Origin: Paenibacillus sp. S150
GTDB taxonomy: Bacteria > Bacillota > Bacilli > Paenibacillales > Paenibacillaceae
Length of the DNA stretch: 64,000 nt
Reading direction: 5' to 3'
Assembly (NCBI RefSeq): GCF_019352175.1
Contig: NZ_JACBYI010000033.1
Coordinates: 1 to 64,000 of the forward strand
Shown piece after piece: positions 1 to 8,713 of this stretch. The notes under the pieces are model-generated. The model was not told where the DNA came from and did no database searches. It worked only from the letters and a program-made list of their open reading frames with translations. Within the stretch, counting starts at the first letter, position 1, and every line of letters starts with the position of its first letter. A program made the translations under genes and the position numbers.

Positions 1-393
1 TGCCGCATTTCCGGCAGATTAGCCGGAATGGAGCACGCAGGGTTGTACTTTACGGTCAGGCTGCATTCCAGGCAGCTTAGCCGGATCAGGGCGCACATTG
101 TTGTACTTTGTGCCGCATTTCCGGCAGATTAGCCGGAATGGAGCACGCAGGGTTGTACTTTACGGTCAGGCTGCATTCCAGGCAGCTTAGCCGGAATAGG
201 GCGCACGTTGTTGTACTTTGTGCCGCATTTCCGGCAGATTAGCCGGAATGGAGCACGCAGGGTTGTACTTTACGGTCAGGCTGCATTCCAGGCAGCTTAG
301 CCGGATCAGGGCGCACATTGTTGTACTTTGTGCCGCATTTCCGGCAGGTTGGCCGGAATACGTTATTGTTCTTTGTGCCGCATTTCAGGCGGT
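1..393. repeat. Tandem repeat, 110-bp period, about 3.5 copies
   Basis: Units start at 1, 111 and 221, with a partial unit at 331 that decays by about 393. Each unit splits into two related halves of 60 and 50 bp, both ending in a TTGTACTTT-like stretch. The first half contains the hairpin TGCCG-CATTTC-CGGCA and the second CTGC-ATTCCA-GGCAG. Short open frames cross the array but have no ribosome binding site and no recognisable product. The array runs off the left edge, so its full copy number is unknown. It lies downstream of the GH30 gene, which is read towards it. The rest of 394-488 shows nothing recognisable. Confidence 0.9.
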
Positions 394-488
394 TCTATTT
401 TTGAGGTTTATCTGAACGCAGGGGAAATGCCTCTTTCGTTGAAATCCACTTTTGGAATAAGCGCGTACTTGTATTTCACCGGGAACTG

Positions 489-1835
489 TTACCCAATGGA
501 TTGTATTGAAACAGCACCCTTTGACGGTATCCGCACATTGACCGCTCCAGCCTCCGGCAGCTTCACCGCCACAACCTCTTCGTCTCCCCCATCGTTGAAC
601 AGAACCACCGCAAGTGAGGCATCCGTATTCCGGAAAGCGACGGAAGATACGGCCGCATGAGTCGAGGCCGATTCCAGCCGCAGAGCCTTGGGCCGGATCA
701 CCTTGCTGAAATGCGCCAGCGCGTAATAGTCCAGCGTATACGTCAGCTCCCGGGTCTGTTGGTCAATCCGGACAATGCCGCGGCAGGTGCTTCTGCCGAA
801 CCCCGGAACCACCGGCCCGTTATTCTCATCCAGCGCCATATTCCACAGCACGAAAGACTTGCTGTGATTGCGCAGAATCTCAATCCCTGTGCGGATCACA
901 TTGGAGAATGCCTGTTCAAAGGGCGGAATCCATTCGCCGCCGGAGCCTTCGGTGAAATGCACCTCTTTACCGGCATAAGCCTGCTTCACCTGTGACTGCG
1001 CAGGAGCTTTTCCGCCATACCAATGCCAGGCCACCCCATCCACTGCATCCCCGGCAGCCGCAAGCACGGACAGCGGATAATCCGGCCGGTCCCAGTTGTG
1101 GTCATAGCAGAGAATTTTGGCAGCAAGCTTATGCTTCAGCAGCGCGGGCTTCAAATAGTCCCGCACAAAGACGGCCTGCGCCTCCGGCAGCATCAGCATT
1201 CCCGGATAGTGATGCGGCTCATAGAGCGGCTCATTCTGCGGAGTCACTGCATACATGGTCAGCCCATGGTCCGCGTATGCCTGAAGATACCGCACAAAAT
1301 AATCGGCATACACTCCGTAACACTCCGGCTTCAGCTCACCTGTGACCATCGACCCGCTGGTCTTCATCCAGCCCGGCGCGCTCCAGGGCGAAGCCACCAG
1401 CCTGACCTCCGGGTTCAGCGCCACAGCCTGCTTCAGCAGCGGGATGATGTCTTCATCATCATGGGCGATCGAGAACCGGTCCAGCTGCATATCGGTTTCG
1501 CCTGCAGGCAGATCATTATAGCTGTAGATCGTCCGGGCAAAGTCCGAGGCGCCCATCGGATTGCGCAAAACGGACAGACCTATTCCGGAGGCCGGATCAA
1601 ACAGCTTCGCCATCAACTCCGTTCTCTGCTCCGGGCTAAGCACCCGGTTGATCAGATAGGCGGCCGAATCGGTAAAAGAAGCCCCGAAGCCATCCATCTC
1701 CTGATAGGTTTGACTGTTGTCAATGGTAACGGTGGCGCCTGCTGTCTCCGAAGCCTCCGCCTTCAGCCGCTCCGGCGGTTGCTCTATGAATAACTCATCT
1801 TCGCCTGCCGACCTGTAAATAATCAGCTTCTGCAT
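489..1835 (-). CDS. Glycoside hydrolase family 30 (beta-1,6-glucanase / glucosylceramidase type)
   Basis: This 448-residue enzyme has the GH30 clan-A layout. The N-terminal EMDGFGASFTDSAAYLI segment is typical of the family. The acid/base is Glu202 in TPQNEP, and the nucleophile is Glu296 in HFTEGSGG. A C-terminal beta domain follows. There is no signal peptide, so it should act in the cytoplasm on imported beta-linked oligosaccharides. The start follows GGGAGGGG, well spaced. It is the last gene downstream of a binding protein and two permeases on the same strand, although a 490-bp gap separates it from the binding protein. Family membership is firm. The linkage (beta-1,6-glucan, beta-glucoside or beta-xyloside) cannot be fixed from sequence alone. 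Confidence 0.9.
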   Translation of the reverse strand: MQKLIIYRSAGEDELFIEQPPERLKAEASETAGATVTIDNSQTYQEMDGFGASFTDSAAYLINRVLSPEQRTELMAKLFDPASGIGLSVLRNPMGASDFARTIYSYNDLPAGETDMQLDRFSIAHDDEDIIPLLKQAVALNPEVRLVASPWSAPGWMKTSGSMVTGELKPECYGVYADYFVRYLQAYADHGLTMYAVTPQNEPLYEPHHYPGMLMLPEAQAVFVRDYLKPALLKHKLAAKILCYDHNWDRPDYPLSVLAAAGDAVDGVAWHWYGGKAPAQSQVKQAYAGKEVHFTEGSGGEWIPPFEQAFSNVIRTGIEILRNHSKSFVLWNMALDENNGPVVPGFGRSTCRGIVRIDQQTRELTYTLDYYALAHFSKVIRPKALRLESASTHAAVSSVAFRNTDASLAVVLFNDGGDEEVVAVKLPEAGAVNVRIPSKGAVSIQSIG

Positions 1836-2327
1836 TGTGATTCCCCTCCCAAGTTGCTTTTTTAATAAAACCGAGATTAGTTTTTTTCAAAAGATAAGAA
1901 TGTATAGGTTTCACGCTATACAGTAGCCTTATCTTTCTCGCTGAAACGGATACCGTCCTTATAAGGACGGCGAAGCCGTTTCCACTTGTTGGAGCTGCAG
2001 GCCGTACTCCGGTGAATGTTTGGAATTCCGGCCGCTTCGAACTTGAAGGAGTCAGCGCGACTTTTGTTCTTCATTTGGCGCTGATTCCTGCTGGTTTCAT
2101 TTAAATTCAAGCCGTGGCGCCTTCTATTGCACCGAATACAGCAAAACGCGACTTATCGCAAAACCAAGCGTTGTCTATTGCACAAAGTGCAGTCAGTCAA
2201 GCCGAGGCGGTCTCTTAGACTCGCCCTTACAGTCCCAGGCTCCGCCTCCCCCGCACCTGTTCAGCCCAATTTTACTTTTCATAGATTGGGCAGGCCCGGC
2301 TAAGTGTGCCCGCTTTTATCGGACAGC
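1836..2327. other. Intergenic stretch inside the GH30 operon
   Basis: This 490-bp gap separates the binding-protein stop from the GH30 start. It holds the GH30 ribosome binding site, a 40-bp nested hairpin (1943-1982) and flanking AAAGATAAG / CTTATCTTT segments that recur beside other repeats in the window. No convincing gene was seen. A 64-codon open frame at 1916-2110 overlaps the hairpin and is not supported. Confidence 0.6.
1943..1982 (-). repeat. REP-like nested hairpin, copy 1
   Basis: An outer stem GAAACGG/CCGTTTC encloses an inner perfect stem-loop, CCGTCCTTATAAGGACGG. A near-identical 40-bp copy in the opposite orientation starts on the stop codon of the GH1 gene (43580-43619). A diverged copy lies at 44456-44494 and a partial one near 8463. 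It could act as an mRNA 3' stabiliser or processing site, but there is no T-tract, so a terminator role is not supported. Confidence 0.75.
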
Positions 2328-3968
2328 TTACTTCAGCCCCAGCTTCTCCTTGTTCTGCTTCATTTTTTCCGTACGGATATCTACAATTTTATCCCAGTTG
2401 TTTTTGTCCAGGAAGGCTTTGTAGTCGGCCAGGATGCTGTCAAAGCCGGCATCATCCTTGGAGCGCAGCATGCTGACCAGGCTTGTATTCCACTGGGTGT
2501 TGATGGCGGTCAGCGCGCGGGCTTCCGGAGTACCCTGGTCCGGGTTGATATTTTCCAGAATGAAATGCGGCTTCAGCTTGCCTTTGCCCCATTCCTGCAT
2601 CTGCTTGATGGATTCCGGGAAGGCATCCTCGCTGAGCGCTTTATCGCGGTCATGCCCGAAGAACATGAATTCGCCCATCCGGTAATCCTTTTTGAATTTA
2701 TCGGCGTTATTGAGCTGCAGGTCCTTGATTGCCGGTAGCAGCTCCACCTTGCCGCCCGCATTGATCTGGTAGGTTTCGCCCTCAATGCCGTAGTTCATCA
2801 GCTTCTGGCCTTCGTCACTGAGCAGATAGGTGAAGATCTGCATCGCTTTGGCCGGGTCCTTGCACTTCTTGGTTATGAAGCTGATCATCCAGCCGGTAAT
2901 CCCGGATTGGTTCAGTGTCGGCGCATTGCCGGTTGTGCTCTGCGGCCCGTCGATGGCGATGTATTCCTTGCCGGGATTTGCACTCATGAAGATCTGCAGA
3001 TTGCCCCCCTGCTGGGGTGTTCCGTCGAGCAGCATGGTGGCGTATTTCCCGGATTTGACCTTTTCTTCAAAGGCCGTGCCATCATCGGCGAAGCTGTCAT
3101 CGCTGACCGCACCGTCTCTGTATACTGCATTTATCGTTTTCAGCCAGGTCAGATAATCCTCGTCCAGATTGCGGTTGTAGAAGCCGCCGTCTTCCGTTTC
3201 CATCGGCACGCCGATGAAATCCTGCAGCACATCCCCCAGCGAGCCGGTGCCTTCACCGATGGAGTTGAAGCCGAACGGAATCAGCTCCGGAAACCGGGTT
3301 TTGATATTGCCCATTACGGTCTTGAACTCTTCCGGCGTGCCGGCCGCAGGGCTTCCCAATGCTTCATAGACATCCTTGCGGATGACAAAGGCTGTCTTGG
3401 CCGGAATGTTCCCGCTGTCATAATCGGCCTGTGTATTGGAATAGTTCGGATAGCCGTAGGTTTTGCCGTCCGCCAGCTGGAACCAGTTCAGCGTATCGGC
3501 AGCGGCCACTTGACTGAAGTAAGGATCATATTTATCCGCCAGATCATTTAAAGGCAACGCCCAGGTTGCAGCCTTCTGCACCACAGGCGAGTTCGAATCG
3601 AAGATCGTCAGCAAATCCGGCATATCGCCCCCGGCAAAAAATGTGTTCAGCTTCGTATCGTCCCCGGTGATAAATTTAATGTTAATGTTCAGGTCCTCTT
3701 TGATTTCCTTCGTGACCACGTCCTTGCCGAAATCGGTATTCCACCAATCCGCATTCACGTACCAGGTAAGCTCTGTGGTTTCCTCTTTTTTGTCCAGCTT
3801 CCAGGCCGGAGTGTCCGCGTCTACCGTGTAACGGTCATCCGCCGAAGGCAGATTTACAGTGCCCGGGCTTGCCGAGTTATTGCCTCCCCCGCAGCCTGAG
3901 ATAACGAGCACAGCCGCCATCAGCACCGCGCACAGCTTGAGTCCTTTTTTGCCTGGCATTTTATTCAT
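2328..3968 (-). CDS. Extracellular sugar-binding lipoprotein of a CUT1 ABC importer
   Basis: The 546-residue precursor has a basic N-terminus, a hydrophobic stretch and the lipobox VISGC, so Cys26 should be lipidated after cleavage by signal peptidase II. The mature part has the size and features (GDMPDLL, GWMISFITKK, LNMxYGIEGETY-like segment) of LplA-type family-1 solute-binding proteins of Paenibacillus and Bacillus. It would sit on the outer face of the membrane and hand oligosaccharides to the two permeases upstream (5084-6073 and 4182-5069). The start follows AGGAGG at good spacing. The ligand is unknown. The GH30 gene downstream suggests a beta-linked gluco- or xylo-oligosaccharide. 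A 64-bp tandem repeat lies just upstream. Confidence 0.9.
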   Translation of the reverse strand: MNKMPGKKGLKLCAVLMAAVLVISGCGGGNNSASPGTVNLPSADDRYTVDADTPAWKLDKKEETTELTWYVNADWWNTDFGKDVVTKEIKEDLNINIKFITGDDTKLNTFFAGGDMPDLLTIFDSNSPVVQKAATWALPLNDLADKYDPYFSQVAAADTLNWFQLADGKTYGYPNYSNTQADYDSGNIPAKTAFVIRKDVYEALGSPAAGTPEEFKTVMGNIKTRFPELIPFGFNSIGEGTGSLGDVLQDFIGVPMETEDGGFYNRNLDEDYLTWLKTINAVYRDGAVSDDSFADDGTAFEEKVKSGKYATMLLDGTPQQGGNLQIFMSANPGKEYIAIDGPQSTTGNAPTLNQSGITGWMISFITKKCKDPAKAMQIFTYLLSDEGQKLMNYGIEGETYQINAGGKVELLPAIKDLQLNNADKFKKDYRMGEFMFFGHDRDKALSEDAFPESIKQMQEWGKGKLKPHFILENINPDQGTPEARALTAINTQWNTSLVSMLRSKDDAGFDSILADYKAFLDKNNWDKIVDIRTEKMKQNKEKLGLK

Positions 3969-3986
3969 GTATTAGTCCTCCTAAAA

Positions 3987-4144
3987 GTTTTATGGAGCAT
4001 AACTTCCTGCATTTCTTCGCAATAAAACTGGCTTCGAAAGCATACGCTTAGTTTTATGGAGCATAACTTCCTGCATTTCTTCGCAATAAAACTGGCTTCG
4101 GAAGCATACGCTTAGTTTTATGGAGCATAACTTCCTGCATTTCT
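3987..4144. repeat. 64-bp tandem repeat inside the importer operon
   Basis: Units start at 3987, 4051 and 4115 (the last about 30 bp), nearly identical. They fill the space between the LplC-type permease (ends 4182) and the binding-protein start, so they lie in the mRNA leader of the binding protein. Each contains GCATTTCTTCGC and a near-palindromic AAGCATACGCTT. A role in segmental mRNA stability or processing, which would raise binding-protein output over permeases, is an inference. Confidence 0.85.
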
Positions 4145-4181
4145 CAACTGATTGCGCTTTCATAATTCCCCCCTGTCTCTT

Positions 4182-5069
4182 TTATTCCTTCACCGCCCCC
4201 AGCATCATTCCGGAAATGAAATACCTTTGCAGAATGGGATACATCACAACAATCGGCAGAGTGGTAATGACAATCGTTGCGAGCTGAACCCCTTTGGTGG
4301 TGGTTTCGATGACCGCCGAGCCGCCGATATTCTGCATCGACTGGGTTTGCGACTGGACGATAATTTCGTACAGCTTCATCTGCAGCGGGTACAGCGCCTG
4401 ATTTGTGATATACAGCTTGGTGGTCATGAAATCATTCCATTGCCCCACCCCATTGAACAAAGCGATGGTCGCCATGGCGGGCATCGACAGTGGAATGAAA
4501 ATTCTCAGAAAGATGCGCCAGTCGCCCGCACCGTCGATTTTGGCTGATTCCTCCAGGGAATCCGGCACATTGCGGAAGAAATTCATCAGGATCACAACAT
4601 CGTAATAGCTGAACAGGGCCGGAATAATATACACCCAGAAGCTGTTGAGCAGACCGAGCGACTTGATCAGCAGATAGGTCGGAATCATGCCGCCGGAGAA
4701 AAACATCGTGATGACGCCCATGGCAACATAGAGCTTGCGGCCCCTTATGTATCTTTTGCTGAGCCCGTAGCCGATCATCGCACAGAAAAACACATGGGTA
4801 ATGACGCCGACGAAGGTTTTGGAGATCGAGACGAGAAAGGACTGCCAGATGGTGTTGTCATTGAACACCGCCCGGTAATTCTCCAGGGAAAACTCCTTGG
4901 ACCAAAAGATAAATCCGCCTTCGGCAAGCGCCTTGCCTGAGCTGAGGGAGGAGATGATCACGTTCCACAGCGGAACCACAATCACAACCGTAACGAGAAA
5001 CAGCAAAATGATATTTATGGCATCAAAGATCCTGCTGTCCAGATCCTCTTTAACCACCTTTCGATTCAC
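4182..5069 (-). CDS. Sugar ABC importer permease, LplC/YtcP type
   Basis: The 295-residue membrane protein has about six hydrophobic segments and the cytoplasmic EAA loop (ESAKIDGAGDWRIFLRIFIP) that docks on the ATPase. The C-terminus is YFISGMMLGAVKE, characteristic of the LplC/YtcP group. It should form the transmembrane channel with the LplB-type partner encoded 14 bp upstream. Translation starts at GTG 5069 after AAAGGAGG. No ATPase is encoded nearby, so a shared MsmX-like ATPase is presumed. Confidence 0.92.
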   Translation of the reverse strand: MNRKVVKEDLDSRIFDAINIILLFLVTVVIVVPLWNVIISSLSSGKALAEGGFIFWSKEFSLENYRAVFNDNTIWQSFLVSISKTFVGVITHVFFCAMIGYGLSKRYIRGRKLYVAMGVITMFFSGGMIPTYLLIKSLGLLNSFWVYIIPALFSYYDVVILMNFFRNVPDSLEESAKIDGAGDWRIFLRIFIPLSMPAMATIALFNGVGQWNDFMTTKLYITNQALYPLQMKLYEIIVQSQTQSMQNIGGSAVIETTTKGVQLATIVITTLPIVVMYPILQRYFISGMMLGAVKE

Positions 5070-5083
5070 GGCAAATGCCTCCT

Positions 5084-6073
5084 TTACAGCACTGATTGAT
5101 TGTCATTTAATTTGCTGGTGATCTTATTGGCGGTAACGAGCAGAATCACGGAAACGATGGAGACACCCAGCCCAACGGCGGTTGCATACGAAAAGTCTCC
5201 CTGCGTCATCCCCATCCGGTATACATAGGAGTTGATCACCTCGGCTTTCTCCCGGTTCTGGGAGTTCATAAGCACGAGCGTCTGATCCAGGTTGGAGCCG
5301 AGTAAACCGCTTACAGTAAGAATCAGATTTAAGCTGATGATTGTCTTCATATTGGGCAGTGTGATATTCCAAATCTGCCTGATCCGGCTTGCACCGTCAA
5401 TTTTGGCCGCTTCATAATATGTGGGATCGATCTTGGACATAATCGCCAGGTACAGAATCGTTCCCCAGCCCGCCTCTTTCCAAATATCGGACAAGGTGGC
5501 GATCCACCAGTATTTCCCGGCATCCAGCAGAATATTGGACGGCTTCGAGATCAGCCCCAGCTCAAGCAGCAGCTGATTGAACAGCCCCGAGGTCGAGAAC
5601 CAGGTGATCAGCATGCCGCCCAGAACGATCCATGATAAAAAATGCGGCAGATACGAGATGGTTTGCACGAATTTTTTGAAGCGTCCCATGTTCAATTCGT
5701 AGATCATAATCGCCAGGATAATCGGAATGACAAACCCGATAGCGAGCTTCAAAAAGCTGATGCCGAGCGTATTGATCACCGCGTCCCAGAAATATTCGTC
5801 GGACAGGATGATTCTGAAATTATCCAGCCCCACCCACGGGGCCGAGGAGAGCGTATCGATGACCGTGTAATTTTTGAAGGCAATCGTCAAGCCATAAATC
5901 GGAACATAGCAAAAAACAATCATAAAAATAATGCCCGGAATGATCATAGACTGAATTTCCCATTGCCGTCTGTAGTCCGCCACCCATTCTTTCATCCGTT
6001 GTCCCACCGGCCTTTTTGGCATATGCTGCTGTACGCCCGGTGAGGGTACCAGGTCCAATTTATCCACGCTCAT
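5084..6073 (-). CDS. Sugar ABC importer permease, LplB type
   Basis: This LplB-type inner-membrane permease has an N-terminal cytoplasmic tail, six membrane segments (the first includes IIPGIIFMIVFCYVPIYG) and the EAA loop YEAAKIDGASRIRQIWNITL. I place the start at ATG 6073, eight codons inside the longest frame. It has AGGGAG just upstream, whereas the ATG at 6097 has no ribosome binding site and is only 2 bp from the LacI-type operator. It is the first gene of the LacI-controlled operon: LplB, LplC, binding protein, GH30. Confidence 0.9.
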   Translation of the reverse strand: MSVDKLDLVPSPGVQQHMPKRPVGQRMKEWVADYRRQWEIQSMIIPGIIFMIVFCYVPIYGLTIAFKNYTVIDTLSSAPWVGLDNFRIILSDEYFWDAVINTLGISFLKLAIGFVIPIILAIMIYELNMGRFKKFVQTISYLPHFLSWIVLGGMLITWFSTSGLFNQLLLELGLISKPSNILLDAGKYWWIATLSDIWKEAGWGTILYLAIMSKIDPTYYEAAKIDGASRIRQIWNITLPNMKTIISLNLILTVSGLLGSNLDQTLVLMNSQNREKAEVINSYVYRMGMTQGDFSYATAVGLGVSIVSVILLVTANKITSKLNDNQSVL

Positions 6074-6099
6074 CACTCTCCCTGTCGTCTTCTCCATTC

Positions 6100-6117
6100 A
6101 ATAAAAACGTTTTTATT
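6100..6117. promoter_or_regulatory. LacI-family operator of the importer/GH30 operon
   Basis: A perfect 18-bp palindrome with core AAAAACGTTTTT has the central CG dyad typical of LacI-family operators. It shares this core and extended AT arms with the palindrome in front of the lacI-type gene itself (7292-7313). The position immediately upstream of the LplB start suggests promoter blockage near the transcription start. Confidence 0.85.
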
Positions 6118-6256
6118 TTCAAGCAAAAAACCCCGACATAATTGCAGGCAGAAACGGCTTTCCTGTCTCGATAAGGAAGCCTGTGGTTCCGAAGCAGCGG
6201 GCAGTATAACGCTATCAGGTACCGTTTCAGCATCCGGTTTCAGCCTGCCGGTCTCT

Positions 6257-7282
6257 TTATACCCGGTCATTCCGGTCAAACTTCACATGGCTTGAGCCTC
6301 TGACCACCAGCTCCCCCTTCAGCTTCTGCGCATTGCCCTGCTCTTTCTTCTGGATCATGCGGACCAGATGGTCTATGGCCAGTATCCCCTGTCTGGCGAT
6401 TTGATTCCGCACTGTGGTTAGCGGGGGCGAATAGTACTGGGCGATATCAATATCGTCAAAGCCAACCACGCTGATGTCGAGCGGAACCTCGTAGCCATGG
6501 GTTTTGAGCGCCTGGATACAGCCGATCGCACTGAGGTCATTGCCGGCCAGAAAAGCATCGGGCAGCTTCCCGGGATGCGCCCTGATGAAGGATTTCACCA
6601 CATTGTAGGTGCTCTCCTCCTCAAAATAGCCCTGCAAAATGTATTCCTCGCTCACCGGCAGGCTGTACTGGCGCAATGCGGCCAGGTAGCCTTCTCTGCG
6701 CTGGACGCTGTCGAACATCGTATCCACGCCGGATATGTAGGCAATCTTCTTGTGGCCCAGCCCGATCAAATACTTCGTCGCTTCATACCCCGCTTCATAG
6801 GAGTCAAAAATGATGCTGCCCATGTGCTCATTCTGCAGCTCGCGGTCCAGAAACACCGCTTTGATCTTCTCCTTATTCATCGCGAGAATGTCTTTGTCGT
6901 CAATGCCCAGCTCTTCATAAATAATGACGCCATCCACGCGTCTGCCGAGAATATTGCTCATTACGACCCGCTTATCCTTGGTTACAAATACGTTCAGCCC
7001 ATACCCCAGCCGGTCGCACTGCCGTGACATGGATTCCACAAGCTTATAGAAGTAGGGGCCGGCCACGCTGGTGGTGAAAAAACCCAGCATCATGGTTTTG
7101 CCCGACTTCAGCTGCTTGCCGTTCAGGTTGGGAACGTAATTCAGCCGCTGCGCCACCTTCAGCACATGCGATTTGGTCTCCGGATTGAGTACATCCACAT
7201 CATTTAACGCATTCGATACGGTTGAGATCGAGACTCCGGCCTCCCTGGCGACGTCCCTGATTGTTATTTTTCCCATCATCAT
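6257..7282 (-). CDS. LacI-family transcriptional regulator
   Basis: The 341-residue protein has an N-terminal LacI helix-turn-helix (IRDVAREAGVSISTVSNAL), a hinge helix and a periplasmic-binding-protein-like effector domain (for example GVIIYEELG and ISVVGFDDIDIAQYYSPPLT). It likely represses both itself and the downstream importer/GH30 operon through the two AAAAACGTTTTT palindromes, with a sugar as inducer. Three ATG codons in a row begin the frame. GAAGGA lies upstream, so the second or third ATG may be used. A 180-bp gap separates it from the permease operon on the same strand. Confidence 0.93.
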   Translation of the reverse strand: MMMGKITIRDVAREAGVSISTVSNALNDVDVLNPETKSHVLKVAQRLNYVPNLNGKQLKSGKTMMLGFFTTSVAGPYFYKLVESMSRQCDRLGYGLNVFVTKDKRVVMSNILGRRVDGVIIYEELGIDDKDILAMNKEKIKAVFLDRELQNEHMGSIIFDSYEAGYEATKYLIGLGHKKIAYISGVDTMFDSVQRREGYLAALRQYSLPVSEEYILQGYFEEESTYNVVKSFIRAHPGKLPDAFLAGNDLSAIGCIQALKTHGYEVPLDISVVGFDDIDIAQYYSPPLTTVRNQIARQGILAIDHLVRMIQKKEQGNAQKLKGELVVRGSSHVKFDRNDRV

Positions 7283-7291
7283 TTATCCTTC

Positions 7292-7313
7292 ACTATAAAA
7301 ACGTTTTTATAGT
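7292..7313. promoter_or_regulatory. LacI-family autoregulatory operator
   Basis: A perfect 22-bp palindrome centred on AAAAACGTTTTT lies 9 bp upstream of the regulator's first ATG. It has the same core as the operator at 6100-6117. An 11-bp odd palindrome AAAACCGTTTT further upstream near 7329 could be a weaker site. Confidence 0.85.
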
Positions 7314-7500
7314 TTATAAAATAACATAAAACCGTTTTCAGCACAACAGTTTTTATTCGTGATGTGAATCCTGCAACGCTGACTGTCTGCCGGCATTCCG
7401 GCAAAACGCGCAGCAAAACACCCCTCCGTCAGGCAGCTTTGGGGCAGTCAAGCCGTTTGCGGTGAGGCCGATGTCCGGCGGTTCTCCCGTCAACAGAGCA

Positions 7501-8007
7501 TTAGGGCCGGGCTTCAGCGGAAGATTTACTGCGGGCAGCCGAGCTGAGACGTTGAATTTGATTCTCCAGGACATGGCTGGCGCGGCCTAAAAACTGTGTG
7601 ATTACCGCAAGCTCCTCATCCGAATAGGATGCAGCAAGCTTTACCATTTCGCTGTACAGCGGAAGATATACACGGCTCAGCTCTTCTTTCTCTTCATACA
7701 TCGGAACAATAATGACTTTGCGGCGATCCCGGGGGTCATGCTCCCGGCGGACATAGCCGATCTTTTCCAGCCGGTCGATTAGTGCGGTCACGCTGCCGGT
7801 GGCAAGTCCGGTTAATTTCGACAGCTCACCGGCAGTAACCGGCCCCTTCTCCCGCAAGATATCTATGGAAATGAAATCATTGTTGTATAATCCGAGTGCG
7901 GCAGCCACACTCTGCTGGTACAGCACCGTCCGGTTCCCCAATCCGCGCATGAGCAAGGTGAAATTCTCCTGCTGTTCTGTAGGCCGTTCCTGTTCCTGGC
8001 TTGACAA
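7501..8007 (-). CDS. MarR-family transcriptional regulator
   Basis: The 168-residue protein is a MarR-type winged-helix dimer. Its recognition region is AGELSKLTGLATGSVTALID, and the wing contains the typical DPRDRRKVIIV. The start is TTG at 8007 after GGAGGGG. The C-terminal tail is low-complexity. No co-directional partner follows, so the target is not evident. A short inverted repeat upstream (8036-8054) suggests autoregulation. Many relatives control efflux pumps or aromatic and redox stress genes, but nothing here settles which. Confidence 0.88.
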   Translation of the reverse strand: MSSQEQERPTEQQENFTLLMRGLGNRTVLYQQSVAAALGLYNNDFISIDILREKGPVTAGELSKLTGLATGSVTALIDRLEKIGYVRREHDPRDRRKVIIVPMYEEKEELSRVYLPLYSEMVKLAASYSDEELAVITQFLGRASHVLENQIQRLSSAARSKSSAEARP

Positions 8008-8035
8008 AAGAAAGCCCCTCCTTCAAAAATATGAA

Positions 8036-8054
8036 TATCTCGATTACCAAGATA
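8036..8054. promoter_or_regulatory. Candidate MarR operator
   Basis: The inverted repeat TATCTCGATTACCAAGATA has 5-bp arms and lies 28 bp upstream of the MarR gene start. It is similar in length and arm sequence to operators known for quinone-responsive MarR proteins of Bacillus. This is suggestive only. Confidence 0.4.
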
Positions 8055-8212
8055 CTCCAAATAAAAAATGCTCTATGATTGATTAATCTTCAATTAAGCC
8101 TATTCTATCGAAAGGCTTCGGCATTTGTAAAGCCGTTTGCGGGCAAAGCCCGCGGCTCAGGGAGGAATTGTTGGGCAGGACAGCCAGACTGGCCGATTCG
8201 GGTAATACTCAT

Positions 8213-8285
8213 AAAATAACCCCAAAAGTGGGGCCTTGGCTTCGATGATGACTCAGGTACTTTGCGGGGACCCCAAAACATATAA
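8213..8285 (-). repeat. 73-bp structured repeat element, copy 1
   Basis: This is one of four copies (others at 40859, 44364 and 63392). Read on the minus strand it ends with a GC-rich hairpin, CCCCAC..GGGG, followed by TTATTTT. It also carries an upstream CCCCGCAAAGT that can pair with ACTTT..GGGG instead. In this copy the loop has one base fewer than in the others. It lies about 200 bp upstream of the MarR gene on the same strand. About 30 internal bases, including CTTCGATGATGACTCAGG, are invariant. Confidence 0.8.
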
Positions 8286-8630
8286 ACCTGAATTTCGAAA
8301 GTAAGTATCCACAAATCATCTAAAAGGCTCTACACGAAGGGATTTTTTGTGAAAAACAGCTTGCACCCAATGGGTGATGGAAAAAGCGGGGCTATCCCTT
8401 GTCCTATCTGGATTTGTTCAATTCATTTTCGAAATTCAGGATAAATTTTTATCTTTCAAGCAGAAACGGCTTCACCGTCCTTGTACAAACAGGTCTTTTT
8501 TGCTTGTACGAAGTACAGTTAGAGCTTATGCGCAGCACTGGTTAGCGGAAAACAAAAAAACACATCCGATGAAATGTGTTCAGCATTCAGGCCCGACAGC
8601 CTAATCAGCTTTTATGACCCTTCAGTTCAA

Positions 8631-8712
8631 TTACACCGGCGCTGCCCCGGCAGTTCCCTTGATCTCTTCCTCCTGAGCCTTAATCTTCAGCTTCCGGCTC
8701 AGGTATACGGTT
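8631..8712 (-). pseudogene. Possible 3' end of a lost gene
   Basis: On the minus strand a frame with coding-like composition reads TVYLSRKLKIKAQEEEIKG and ends at a TAA (8631-8633). Upstream it runs directly into a repeat module that is present elsewhere in the window. The tail resembles the charged cytosolic end of a membrane protein, but I cannot identify it. The rest of 8008-9117 holds repeat modules and no supported gene. Confidence 0.25.
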
Positions 8713-8713
8713 G

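Noticed and set aside
8374..8604. 76-codon plus-strand frame
   Set aside because: It runs through a partial REP-like hairpin and seam sequence, with no ribosome binding site.
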